Shown in pieces: positions 57,415 to 64,000 of a stretch of 64,000 nt of DNA (position 1 is its first letter; each line of letters starts with the position of its first letter). The position numbers and the translations under genes are program-made. Under the pieces are notes generated by a model. It worked only from the letters and a program-made list of their open reading frames with translations. It was not told where the DNA came from and did not search any database. Source of the stretch: Armatimonas rosea (GTDB lineage: Bacteria; Armatimonadota; Armatimonadia; Armatimonadales; Armatimonadaceae); NCBI RefSeq assembly GCF_014202505.1, contig NZ_JACHGW010000002.1:310001-374000 (forward strand), in the 5' to 3' direction.

Positions 57415-59586
57415 ATGGCGCACGCAAGACTCCGAGCACTGGGGCTGATCGTCTGGGGTCTGCTAGCAACGGCGGCGCATGCCCAGACTGCTTTCGAGGC
57501 GAAAGTGCGGCCACTCTTGCTCAAGCGCTGCACCCCCTGCCACGGGGCAGAGAAACAGCAAGGTAACCTGCGCCTAGACTCAAAAAATGGCTGGCAAGCA
57601 AGCGGGGTGATTGTCCCCGGCAAGCCCGAGAAGAGCCGCCTGATCGAGCGCATCAAGAGCAAAGACGCCCCCATGCCGCCGACCGGCCTCCTGCCTGCGA
57701 GCGAGCAAGCCGTGCTGACGGAGTGGGTGCGCGCCGGTGCTCCCGACCCGAGGACAGCCACAGTAGCGGCGAGCCCCGCGCTGGGCCCGAAGCTGCGGAG
57801 CCGGGACTTTGCGGTCACTGAGGCGGATAAAAAGTGGTGGGCGTTTCAGCCGGTCAAGCCGCCCGCGGCCGCAACAAACATCGACAAGCTTCTTCTGGCG
57901 CGGCTCACCCCCAAGGGCCTGGCACTGAGCCCGCCGGCGACACCCCGCGAGCAGGTGCGGCGGCTGTACTTCGACCTCTGGGGGCTGCCACCAAGCCCCG
58001 ACGAGGTCGCGGCGTTTGAGAAGAACCCCAGCGAGGCGGCGTGGGCGGCGCTCGTGGACAAGCTACTTGCCTCGCCGCGCTATGGGGAGCGCTGGGGGCG
58101 GCACTGGCTCGATCTGGTGCGCTTCGCCGAGACCAATGGCTACGAGCGCGATAGCGAGAAGCCCCATGCCTGGCGCTACCGGGACTATGTCATCGATGCC
58201 TTCAACACCGACAAGCCCTACGATCGGTTTATCCAGGAGCAGCTCGCCGGCGATGAGCTGGAGGGCGGCGGCGATGCGGGGATTATCGCGACGGGCTTCT
58301 TCCGGCTGCATGTCTGGGACGACGAGCCCGATAACACGCTGGTGGCGGAGTTCGACGACCTCGACGATGTGATGGTGACCACGGGCGCGGCGTTTCTGGG
58401 GCTGACGATTGGCTGTGCGCGCTGTCACGACCACAAGTACGACCCCCTCAGCCAGCGCGACTACTACCGGTTGCTGAGCTTTCTACGCGGGATCGATCCC
58501 TACGGCCAGCACAAGACCGGCGGCGGCGGGCGTGGCACGGGGCGGATCACGCGCTCGCTCGCCAACCCTACGGAGCAGGCGCTGGCGGTGAACGAGAACG
58601 GGGCCAGTGCAAAGTCAACCTACGTGCTCTCCCGCGGCGAGGTGGGCTCTCCCCGCGAGGAGGTCTTTCCCGCCTTCCCTGAGGTGCTGGCGCAGAAGCC
58701 CCCGGTGATCCTGGCGCACGGTCAGTCGTCGGGGCGGCGCACGGCGCTGGCGGCGTGGATCGCGAGCCCGAGCAACCCCCTCACGGCGCGGGTGCTGGTC
58801 AACCGGCTCTGGCAGCACCACTTTGGGGTCGGGATCGTCCCCACGCCGGATGACTTTGGCAACACCGGGCTCCGTCCCACCAATCTCCCGCTGCTAGACT
58901 ATCTGGCAGGTGAGCTGGTGCGCGGCGGGTGGCGGCTCAAGCGCCTGCAGAAGCTCATGGTCACCAGCCGCGCGTATCGGATGTCATCGCGGACCGACAA
59001 CCCGAGAGCCCTCGCGCTCGACCAGGACAACACGCTCCTCTGGCGGCAGAACCTGCGGCGGATCGAGGCCGAGGCGGTGCGCGACACGCTGCTCGCCGTG
59101 AGTGGGCTGCTCGACCTGAAGCAAGGCGGCCCCAGTGTCTATCCGACCCTCCCCGCCGAGATCCGCGACTCCGGCAACCCTGCCAACGCCAACTGGCACG
59201 ATAGCCCCGAGGCGGAGCAGAACCGGCGCAGTGTCTATTTGGTGGTCAAGCGCGCCCTAAAAGTCCCGCTCCTGGATGCCCTGGACTTCGCCAACAGCAC
59301 CTCGCCCGCGGGCGTGCGCCCGGTCACGACCACGGCACCGCAAGCCCTGATTCTCCTCAACGACTCCTTTGTCCAGAGGCAGGCCGAGGCGCTCGCCACG
59401 CGCCTGGCGACGGAGAACAACCCCGACAAGCTCACCCGCGCCTTCGCCCTCGCGCTCCAACGCATGCCGCGCCAGAGCGAGCGCCAAGCCGCCCTGCACC
59501 TGCTCGGCCCCCAGCCCGACCACGCCGCCTGGGTCGGCCTCTGCCGCGCACTGCTCAACCTCAACGAGGTGATCTATGTGGATTAA
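57415..59586 (+). CDS. Planctomycete-type cytochrome c + DUF1549 + DUF1553 (PSCyt/PSD1) protein
   Basis: 723 aa exported protein (signal peptide about 1-23). Residues about 25-110 are a PSCyt1 haem domain with CxxCH as '[16 protein letters not shown]'; the axial Met is likely in '[10 protein letters not shown]'. Residues about 150-350 are PSCyt2/DUF1549 ('[20 protein letters not shown]', with '[18 protein letters not shown]' as a second CxxCH). Residues about 430-690 are PSD1/DUF1553 ('[16 protein letters not shown]'). The LamG insert seen in longer relatives is absent. The partner DUF1501 gene follows after element D. The family function is unproven; a role in exported carbohydrate oxidation has been proposed. 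Confidence 0.9.
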   Translation: MAHARLRALGLIVWGLLATAAHAQTAFEAKVRPLLLKRCTPCHGAEKQQGNLRLDSKNGWQASGVIVPGKPEKSRLIERIKSKDAPMPPTGLLPASEQAVLTEWVRAGAPDPRTATVAASPALGPKLRSRDFAVTEADKKWWAFQPVKPPAAATNIDKLLLARLTPKGLALSPPATPREQVRRLYFDLWGLPPSPDEVAAFEKNPSEAAWAALVDKLLASPRYGERWGRHWLDLVRFAETNGYERDSEKPHAWRYRDYVIDAFNTDKPYDRFIQEQLAGDELEGGGDAGIIATGFFRLHVWDDEPDNTLVAEFDDLDDVMVTTGAAFLGLTIGCARCHDHKYDPLSQRDYYRLLSFLRGIDPYGQHKTGGGGRGTGRITRSLANPTEQALAVNENGASAKSTYVLSRGEVGSPREEVFPAFPEVLAQKPPVILAHGQSSGRRTALAAWIASPSNPLTARVLVNRLWQHHFGVGIVPTPDDFGNTGLRPTNLPLLDYLAGELVRGGWRLKRLQKLMVTSRAYRMSSRTDNPRALALDQDNTLLWRQNLRRIEAEAVRDTLLAVSGLLDLKQGGPSVYPTLPAEIRDSGNPANANWHDSPEAEQNRRSVYLVVKRALKVPLLDALDFANSTSPAGVRPVTTTAPQALILLNDSFVQRQAEALATRLATENNPDKLTRAFALALQRMPRQSERQAALHLLGPQPDHAAWVGLCRALLNLNEVIYVD

Positions 59587-59592
59587 GACCAG

Positions 59593-59671
59593 CCCCCTAA
59601 CCCCCGCCCGGCGGGGGGAATCTAAGGAATCCGATTCCAATTTGTCCCCCCGTTTCACGGGGGTTAGGGGG
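59593..59671. repeat. Palindromic G/C-run element D
   Basis: A perfect 14-base inverted repeat (CCCCCTAACCCCCG, 59593-59606, against 59658-59671) encloses a small GGAAT-ccg-ATTCC hairpin and a CCCGG/GG-rich run. Its right end, AGGGGGG (59666-59672), lies 7 bases before the DUF1501 ATG and is the only Shine-Dalgarno candidate there. Confidence 0.75.
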
Positions 59672-59679
59672 GCAACACC

Positions 59680-61143
59680 ATGAACCCCGACGACCACCGC
59701 CTTCTCACGCCGCTGCCGCGCCCACTCTGGGAGCAAGGCGCGGGCTTCCCCGCCCTTGCGCTGGCTAACTTGCTCGCTGACTCCCCCTTCGCGAAGCCGG
59801 AGGGGGCTGGGGGGAGGCAAAACACGCGCAAGAAGGCCAAGTCTTGCATCTTTCTCTTTATGTTCGGTGGCCCCAGCCAAGTGGATTTGTTCGACTACAA
59901 GCCGGAGCTGCAAAAGCGCGATGGGCAGACGATTGAGAACGAGTTTCGGCGCGGGACTAAGACAAAGGCGACCCTGCAAGCAAGCCGGCGGAGCTTCAAG
60001 CAGCATGGGAAGTCCGGGCTCTGGTGCTCGGATGCGTTTCCCCAGCTCGCGCGGCACATGGACAAGCTGGCGGTGGTCAAGTCGCTCTACTCGGACTCGT
60101 TTGCCCATGGCAGTGCGCTCTTGCAGATGAACAGCGGGCGGATTCTCCAGGGGCACCCGTCGCTGGGGGCGTGGCTCTCCTACGGGCTGGGGACGCTCAA
60201 TAAAAACCTGCCGGACTACGTGGTGATGCTCGACCCGCGGGGTGGCCCGACCACGGGCGCACCCAACTGGAGCAGCGGCTTCATGCCGGCCAAGTACCAG
60301 GGAACCGTGCTCCGAACCGATAGCCAGCCCATGCTGGACCTCAAGCCGTCGGCGGGGACGAGCCGCGAGCAGCAGCGGCGCGAGCTGGATTTTTTGCAAG
60401 TGGTCAATGCGGAGCACGAGCGCACCCACCCCGGCTACTCCGAGCTGGCGGCCCGGATCGCGAGCTACGAGCTGGCCTTTAAGCTCCAGACCACGGCTCC
60501 CGAGGCGCTCGATCTCTCGAAAGAGGACCCGCGCACCCTGGAGCGCTATGGCATCAACACACCCAAGCCGACCTGGCACCCGCTGGCGCAGGGGCCCGCG
60601 CCGTTTGGGCGGCAGTGTCTCACCGCGCGGCGCTTGGTCGAGCGGGGCGTGCGCTTTGTGCAGCTCTACTCGGGCGGCGGCGGAGCGGGGGGGCAGAATA
60701 CCTGGGACGGTCACCATGGGATCGAGGAGAACTTGCGGCTCCACTGTCCCGAGGTGGACCAGCCAATTGCGGCGCTCTTGGAGGACCTGGAGCAGCGCGG
60801 TCTGCTCGACGAGACCCTGGTGGTCTGGGGTGGGGAGTTTGGGCGCATGCCGGTCTCGGAGACCTTCAACACAGGCGGTAAGCCGGGCGGACGAGACCAC
60901 AACCCGAAAGGCTTCACCTACTGGCTGGCCGGTGCCGGTGTCAAGGCGGGCACGAGCTACGGCGAGACCGATGAGCTGGGCGAGGCGGCGGTGGTCAATC
61001 GCCACCACCTGCGCGACCTGCACGCGACCATTCTCCATCTGATGGGGCTGGACCACACGCGCCTGACCTACCCGCACGGGGGCTTGCAAGAGAAGCTCAC
61101 CGGGGTCTTGCCAACAAGTATCATTCAAGGAGTCGTGGCATAA
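59680..61143 (+). CDS. DUF1501 protein
   Basis: 487 aa, the usual partner of the PSCyt/PSD1 protein. The alkaline-phosphatase/sulfatase-like core is clear: 'CIFLFMFGGPSQVDLFDYKP', 'KSLYSDSFAHGSALLQMNSG', 'RRLVERGVRFVQLYSGGG', 'VVWGGEFGRMPVSE' and 'GGRDHNPKGFTYWLAGAGVK'. Residues about 34-51 (DSPFAKPEGAGGRQNTRK) are encoded by palindromic element E and precede the conserved start of the domain. The N-terminus has no normal Tat signal, although the family usually carries one. It may have been altered by the element. The start is supported by the G-rich tail of element D. Confidence 0.9.
   Translation: MNPDDHRLLTPLPRPLWEQGAGFPALALANLLADSPFAKPEGAGGRQNTRKKAKSCIFLFMFGGPSQVDLFDYKPELQKRDGQTIENEFRRGTKTKATLQASRRSFKQHGKSGLWCSDAFPQLARHMDKLAVVKSLYSDSFAHGSALLQMNSGRILQGHPSLGAWLSYGLGTLNKNLPDYVVMLDPRGGPTTGAPNWSSGFMPAKYQGTVLRTDSQPMLDLKPSAGTSREQQRRELDFLQVVNAEHERTHPGYSELAARIASYELAFKLQTTAPEALDLSKEDPRTLERYGINTPKPTWHPLAQGPAPFGRQCLTARRLVERGVRFVQLYSGGGGAGGQNTWDGHHGIEENLRLHCPEVDQPIAALLEDLEQRGLLDETLVVWGGEFGRMPVSETFNTGGKPGGRDHNPKGFTYWLAGAGVKAGTSYGETDELGEAAVVNRHHLRDLHATILHLMGLDHTRLTYPHGGLQEKLTGVLPTSIIQGVVA
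59783..59822. repeat. Palindromic G/C-run element E, inside the DUF1501 gene
   Basis: CCCCCT...AGGGGG (59783-59788, 59801-59806) around the palindrome CTTCGCGAAG (59787-59796), then the tail 'ctggggggaggcaaaa'. The tail and the 'gccggaggggg' part are shared with the F pair. It is read in frame by the DUF1501 gene. Confidence 0.7.
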
Positions 61144-61181
61144 CAGGGGGATATGTGCCAGAACCACAGCCCGAGGATCAG

Positions 61182-61216
61182 GCCGGAACCACAAGGGTTC
61201 CGGCTTGAGAGGGCTA
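61182..61216. other. Intergenic hairpin carrying the shared CTTGAGAGGGC motif
   Basis: GCCGGAACC (61182-61190) pairs with GGTTCCGGC (61196-61204). It is followed at once by TTGAGAGGGC. The run TCCGG(G)CTTGAGAGGGC is shared with 46689-46705. It lies between the convergent DUF1501 and SDR genes, in a gap of 95 bases with nothing else visible. Confidence 0.5.
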
Positions 61217-61238
61217 CTATATTGTCCGGGCCTGCAAA

Positions 61239-62099
61239 CTAAGCCGCAAAGAGCTGGAGGCCGCCATCGACCCGGAGGATCTGGCCGGAGATAAAGCGTG
61301 CCTCTGGCGAGCAGAGAAACACCACCCCGTCGGCGACCTCGGCGGGGAGGCCGTAGCGGTCCAAGGTCCCCTCGGTGACCGTCATGGCCGGGTCGAGCGG
61401 GCGGGTCGCATCGAAGCGTGCGGTGCGGGTGGGGCCGGGGCTGACCGCATTGACCCGCACGGCGTGGGGCCGGAGCTGATACGCCAGGCAGCGCGTGTAC
61501 TCCACGATCCCCGCCTTCGCCACCGCATAGATCACACCATCGTCGCGGCCGATATGCGCCGCACTGGAGGCGATATTGACGATCGCGCCACCCTTGCGCT
61601 CGGCCATCTTCCCGCCCACGGCCTGGCACAGAAGGATCGTCCCAATGAGGTTGCGGTTGAGCATGGCGTGCATGTCCACCAGCTTCACCCCCAGGGCATC
61701 GTTGGGCTTGGGCTTGCCCCCCGCCGCCGCGATATCGCCGCCGGCTGCATTCACCAAGATATCGATCGGCCCCAGCGCCGCCTCGATCTCGCCGATAAAG
61801 CGTGCCACGTCGCTCTCGCTGGAGACATCGCCCACGACGCCCAGCTTTGCGCCCGCCGCCGCCGCGGAGGCATCGAGGTCGGCAAACTCCCCAAACTCCG
61901 CCGGAGCCTCACGGGAGATATCGTGAATCGCCACAATCGCCCCGCGCGCCGCGAGCCGTGAGGCCATCGTGTGCCCCAAGCCGCGCCCCGAGCCCGTCAC
62001 CAGGGCCACCTTGCCTGCCAAGTCCATTGTTTCCATGCCAGACCGTTTCGCGCTAGCGCCGGCTTTTTCCTGCTCGGACGAGGCGTTATTCACGGTCAT
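61239..62099 (-). CDS. Short-chain dehydrogenase/reductase
   Basis: 286 aa NAD(P)-dependent oxidoreductase. 'VALVTGSGRGLGHTMASRLA' binds cofactor, then 'DILVNAAGGD' and Y-x3-K in 'GVIYAVAKAGIVEY'. The C-terminal 'FISGQILRVDGGLQ' is typical. The start at 62099 has GGGAGG 9 bases upstream (from a copy of the palindromic element); starts at 62036 or 62027, which give the usual family N-terminus, remain possible. The extra 22-25 residues (MTVNNASSEQEKAGASAKRS) are low-complexity. Confidence 0.88.
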   Translation of the reverse strand: MTVNNASSEQEKAGASAKRSGMETMDLAGKVALVTGSGRGLGHTMASRLAARGAIVAIHDISREAPAEFGEFADLDASAAAAGAKLGVVGDVSSESDVARFIGEIEAALGPIDILVNAAGGDIAAAGGKPKPNDALGVKLVDMHAMLNRNLIGTILLCQAVGGKMAERKGGAIVNIASSAAHIGRDDGVIYAVAKAGIVEYTRCLAYQLRPHAVRVNAVSPGPTRTARFDATRPLDPAMTVTEGTLDRYGLPAEVADGVVFLCSPEARFISGQILRVDGGLQLFAA

Positions 62100-62103
62100 T
62101 CGG

Positions 62104-62225
62104 TTTTGCCTCCCGGCTCGCTTAGGCTCGCCACCCTCCAGCTTCGTGAAGGGTTTTATGGGCTTGAACTACCCCCTTCGCTTGCCGGAGGGGGTCGCGC
62201 TCTAAGGCGCGGGGGGAGGCAAAAA
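62104..62225. repeat. Inverted pair of palindromic elements F
   Basis: Two copies of about 55 bases face each other. Copy 2 (62170-62225) reads 'cccccttcgcttgccggagg', then a second hairpin (GCGCtctaagGCGC) and the tail 'ggggggaggcaaaa'. Copy 1 (62104-62156) is its reverse complement with substitutions and a shorter G-run. The pair lies between two minus-strand genes and its outer end supplies the SDR ribosome binding site. Confidence 0.78.
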
Positions 62226-62235
62226 CGTGAAGACC

Positions 62236-63516
62236 TTATTCGAGCTCCAGGTCCTCGACCCGCAGGAGAGGGGGCGTGGGGAGGTCCTGGCTGAGGTCGA
62301 AGTCCTCGAAGCGGGGGCGGGCGTGGCGTAGCCAGTCTGGGGCGGGCGTGTCCGGGGAGGTTGGCGCGGGCTCGGTGAGCTCGAGGGGCTTGAGGAACTT
62401 GATCTCCTCCATGTGCTTCCCTGAGCGCGACATCGAGGCAAAGACCGAGAAGAAGAGCCCCACCAAGTAGCAAAACGCGAAGCCCGGCCAGTCCGGAAGC
62501 GCAGGGACGAGCCGGGGGAAGAAGGTGAAGACGATCAGGGTTACCGCAGTGACGAGCCCCAGCAAGAGGACAATCCCCATCACGAGCAGGCTCGGGCTAA
62601 AGGCATTGGCCAGCCAGAGGTGGCGGCGGACCTCCTCAGGGATGGTGAAGTACTGGCGGCGGCGGTAGCGCAGGATCCAGTGGTCGGTGTCGAGCAGGTA
62701 CATCGTGTTCCAGACCAGCACCACCAGCGACCAGAGCAGCCCCCACCAGCTCCACCAGCCGAGAATGTGGTGGGCGGCCCAGCAGAAGAAGCTGGTCAGG
62801 CACATCCAGAGATACCAGGGAAGCGCAAGCCACGCGGGCACGAGATAGCCACCCACTTGCTCCGCAAGGGCGCTCTGTGCGAAGGAGCTCCCAAGATCGG
62901 CGAGTACCCCCTCGCGGTAGGCCTGGAGCGACTCCGGGCGGCGTTTTTGGCCCCAGAGCGCACGGGCGAGGCTGATAGGGAGCCCCGCACTATCGGGCGC
63001 AACCCCTAGGCCATCGCGGGCGGCCTGCTCCGCCTCCTGCCAGCGCCGTAGCCCTAAGAGCGCCTCGGCGCGTGCCTGGTGGCTATCGGGGTCCTCCGGG
63101 TAGAGCTCGGTGAGCTCCTCGCCAATCGCCAGAGCCTCTTTCCAGCGCTTGGTCTGGCCGTAGACCTGGGAGAGCACCCAGAGCGCGGCGGACTCGTGGG
63201 GATCGAGGCGGACCGCCTCTTGCGCCGCCGCCAGTGCCTCGGGCTTCTTCCCCAGAGCGAGCAGGGCAAAGGCGCGCAGGCGGTGGGGATACTCCTCAAA
63301 CGGGTCTTCGACCGCGGCACGCTCCGCCCAGCGCAGGGCCTGGACATAGTCGTTGCACTGGAGATAGGCACAGGCCAGGACCGCCAGCACCTCGGGATCG
63401 TCGGGGGCCTCGCGCAGGGCATCGGTCAGGAGCGGGATGGCCTGCTGCGGGCGGTCGAGCTGGAGCAGGTGGCGGGCACGTGTCAGGCTCTCTCTGCTAC
63501 GGTCTTCGCTGTCCAT
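62236..63516 (-). CDS. TPR-repeat membrane protein
   Basis: 426 aa. Residues about 10-200 hold five to six tetratricopeptide repeats ('ARHLLQLDRPQQAIPLLTDA', 'LACAYLQCNDYVQALRWAER', 'FALLALGKKPEALAAAQEAV', 'LSQVYGQTKRWKEALAIGEE', 'AEALLGLRRWQEAEQAARDG'). Residues about 220-400 contain four or so membrane segments ('LPWYLWMCLTSFFCWAAHHI', 'WSWWGLLWSLVVLVW', 'LLVMGIVLLLGLVTAVTLIV', 'FAFCYLVGLFFSVF'). The acidic C-terminal tail is soluble. It lies 9 bases after the AAA+ gene, so the two are probably an operon in which the ATPase and the TPR protein act together. Confidence 0.82.
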   Translation of the reverse strand: MDSEDRSRESLTRARHLLQLDRPQQAIPLLTDALREAPDDPEVLAVLACAYLQCNDYVQALRWAERAAVEDPFEEYPHRLRAFALLALGKKPEALAAAQEAVRLDPHESAALWVLSQVYGQTKRWKEALAIGEELTELYPEDPDSHQARAEALLGLRRWQEAEQAARDGLGVAPDSAGLPISLARALWGQKRRPESLQAYREGVLADLGSSFAQSALAEQVGGYLVPAWLALPWYLWMCLTSFFCWAAHHILGWWSWWGLLWSLVVLVWNTMYLLDTDHWILRYRRRQYFTIPEEVRRHLWLANAFSPSLLVMGIVLLLGLVTAVTLIVFTFFPRLVPALPDWPGFAFCYLVGLFFSVFASMSRSGKHMEEIKFLKPLELTEPAPTSPDTPAPDWLRHARPRFEDFDLSQDLPTPPLLRVEDLELE

Positions 63517-63525
63517 GGTCTCCTC

Positions 63526-64000
63526 CTAGAGTAGCTTCTTGGCCCTCAGGTACTCCACGAGCTCATCGTAGATTCCCCCCTCATTGGCAAAGAGGGCGTA
63601 GTTGCGCGCCATGTCCAGCCAGGGCCGGGGGCTCGGGTGGACCTCGCGCAGGGCTTTCTTGAAGTCGTCGTTGCCGATAGGCCGGACCGTGCCGCGGACG
63701 ACCGAGTCCTCTAGGGCGTACTCCGCAGCGGTCTCGACCAGGTGCACCAGATCGGCCCCGGAGAAGTCGTCGGTGCGGGCGCTGAGGGCGGCGTAGTCCA
63801 GAGTCCCGACCGGCCGCTGGGCACACTGCAGGCGCAGGATCGCCTCGCGCGCCGGGGCATCGGGAGGCAAGACAAGCAGCGTGCGGTCGAGGCGCCCCGG
63901 CCGCCGCAGGGCCGCGTCGATATCCCACGGGTGGTTGGTCGCCGCCAGGACAAAGATCCCCTCGTTGTCGCTGCCAACCCCGTCGAGCTCGGAGAGGAGC
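63526..64000 (-). CDS. AAA+ ATPase (partial, N-terminus off window)
   Basis: The visible 158 residues are the C-terminal part of an AAA+ module of the CDC48/katanin/spastin kind. 'LLSELDGVGSDNEGIFVLAA' (Walker B region and sensor 1), 'TNHPWDIDAALRRPGRLDRT' (arginine-finger region) and 'LSARTDDFSGADLVHLVETA' (sensor 2, lid) are all recognisable. The frame stays open to the right edge. The final helix ends 'LVEYLRAKKLL'. It is upstream of the TPR membrane protein gene by 9 bases. Confidence 0.88.
   Translation of the reverse strand, partial: LLSELDGVGSDNEGIFVLAATNHPWDIDAALRRPGRLDRTLLVLPPDAPAREAILRLQCAQRPVGTLDYAALSARTDDFSGADLVHLVETAAEYALEDSVVRGTVRPIGNDDFKKALREVHPSPRPWLDMARNYALFANEGGIYDELVEYLRAKKLL

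Noticed and set aside
57412-57417. TACAAT as a -10 box for the PSCyt/PSD1 gene
   Set aside because: It overlaps the ATG itself, so a transcript from it would start after the codon. No better start is available, so the box is probably chance.
59257-61629. 790-aa minus-strand open frame opposite the PSCyt/DUF1501 genes
   Set aside because: High GC leaves long antisense frames. The plus strand encodes clear DUF1501 and PSD1 motifs, and this frame shows only low-complexity Arg/Gly/Pro-rich sequence.
1-64000. tRNA, rRNA, prophage or integrase genes
   Set aside because: No cloverleaf, rRNA-like stretch, integrase or capsid-like protein could be recognised on either strand.

Overview
The window is a dense, GC-rich bacterial chromosome segment carrying about 58 protein genes. 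Coding occupies well over 90% of it, and I saw no rRNA, tRNA, CRISPR array, transposase or phage gene. The gene content combines planctomycete-type cytochrome/PSD1 and DUF1501 proteins, several sulfatases, several phytanoyl-CoA-dioxygenase-like proteins, DUF3500, ThuA and LamG proteins, and an EPS export pair. This points to a heterotroph of the Armatimonadota, Planctomycetota or Verrucomicrobiota sphere. Armatimonadota is my preferred guess (inference only). Two features recur in gene expression. Neighbouring genes very often overlap by 4 bases (ATGA or GTGA). Many first genes of operons have a TAnnnT -10 hexamer only 5-9 bases before the ATG and no Shine-Dalgarno, which suggests leaderless mRNAs.

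Layout. 1-3.3 kb: minus-strand exopolysaccharide export genes (Wza-like, Wzz-like) with queD upstream. 3.4-8.3 kb: housekeeping and accessory genes, including a GyrI-like protein, an aldo/keto reductase, a triple YbjQ-domain protein, two paralogous DEDDh exonucleases flanking a DUF454 membrane protein, and an SDR. 8.4-14.5 kb: a plus-strand run of hydrolases, PhzF, two PhyH-like oxygenases and a GH36 alpha-galactosidase-like enzyme. 14.4-16.7 kb: an M24 peptidase and a DUF3500 protein on the minus strand. 16.7-19.3 kb: a BlaI repressor and an M56 (BlaR1-like) peptidase fused to a heptad-repeat secreted domain, with visible operator palindromes upstream. 19.4-24.8 kb: ThuA, LamG, an AT-rich lipoprotein followed by a broken copy of the LamG 3' end, a putative toroid-fold protein and a choline/aminoglycoside kinase.

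24.8-39.3 kb is the most coherent block. It is a minus-strand run of eleven genes, mostly overlapping or nearly so: three sulfatases (one with EF-hands), a beta-helix protein, two SGNH esterases, a Gfo/Idh/MocA dehydrogenase, an SDR, a hexuronate-type MFS transporter, a DHDPS/KDG-aldolase-type lyase and one unknown. It reads as a locus for a sulfated, acetylated, probably uronate-containing glycan. Upstream lie a PhyH-HEAT fusion, a ROK protein and a CYTH protein (39.4-42.2 kb). 42.3-44.0 kb holds small enzymes (GNAT, two VOC proteins).

44.0-46.6 kb is an unusual three-gene lipid operon: a Mpo1/DUF962-like protein, a single protein joining a DUF2156 (aminoacyl-phospholipid-synthase-like) domain to a fatty-acid desaturase, and an FKBP. 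46.8-50.7 kb encodes an alpha/beta-hydrolase-SGNH esterase fusion coupled to a GH78 alpha-L-rhamnosidase. 50.8-57.4 kb holds a histidine phosphatase with a zinc-knuckle tail, a coiled-coil membrane protein coupled to an SGNH hydrolase, a GDYXXLXY/DUF2157 pair, a PQQ-type beta-propeller and a hypothetical. 57.4-61.1 kb is the PSCyt/PSD1 and DUF1501 pair. The end has an SDR, a TPR membrane protein and a truncated AAA+ ATPase.

A family of small G/C-run palindromic elements (A-F below) is scattered through the window. It lies both between genes and inside reading frames (GH36, a sulfatase signal region, DUF1501). In two places its G-rich tail appears to act as the ribosome binding site of the next gene.
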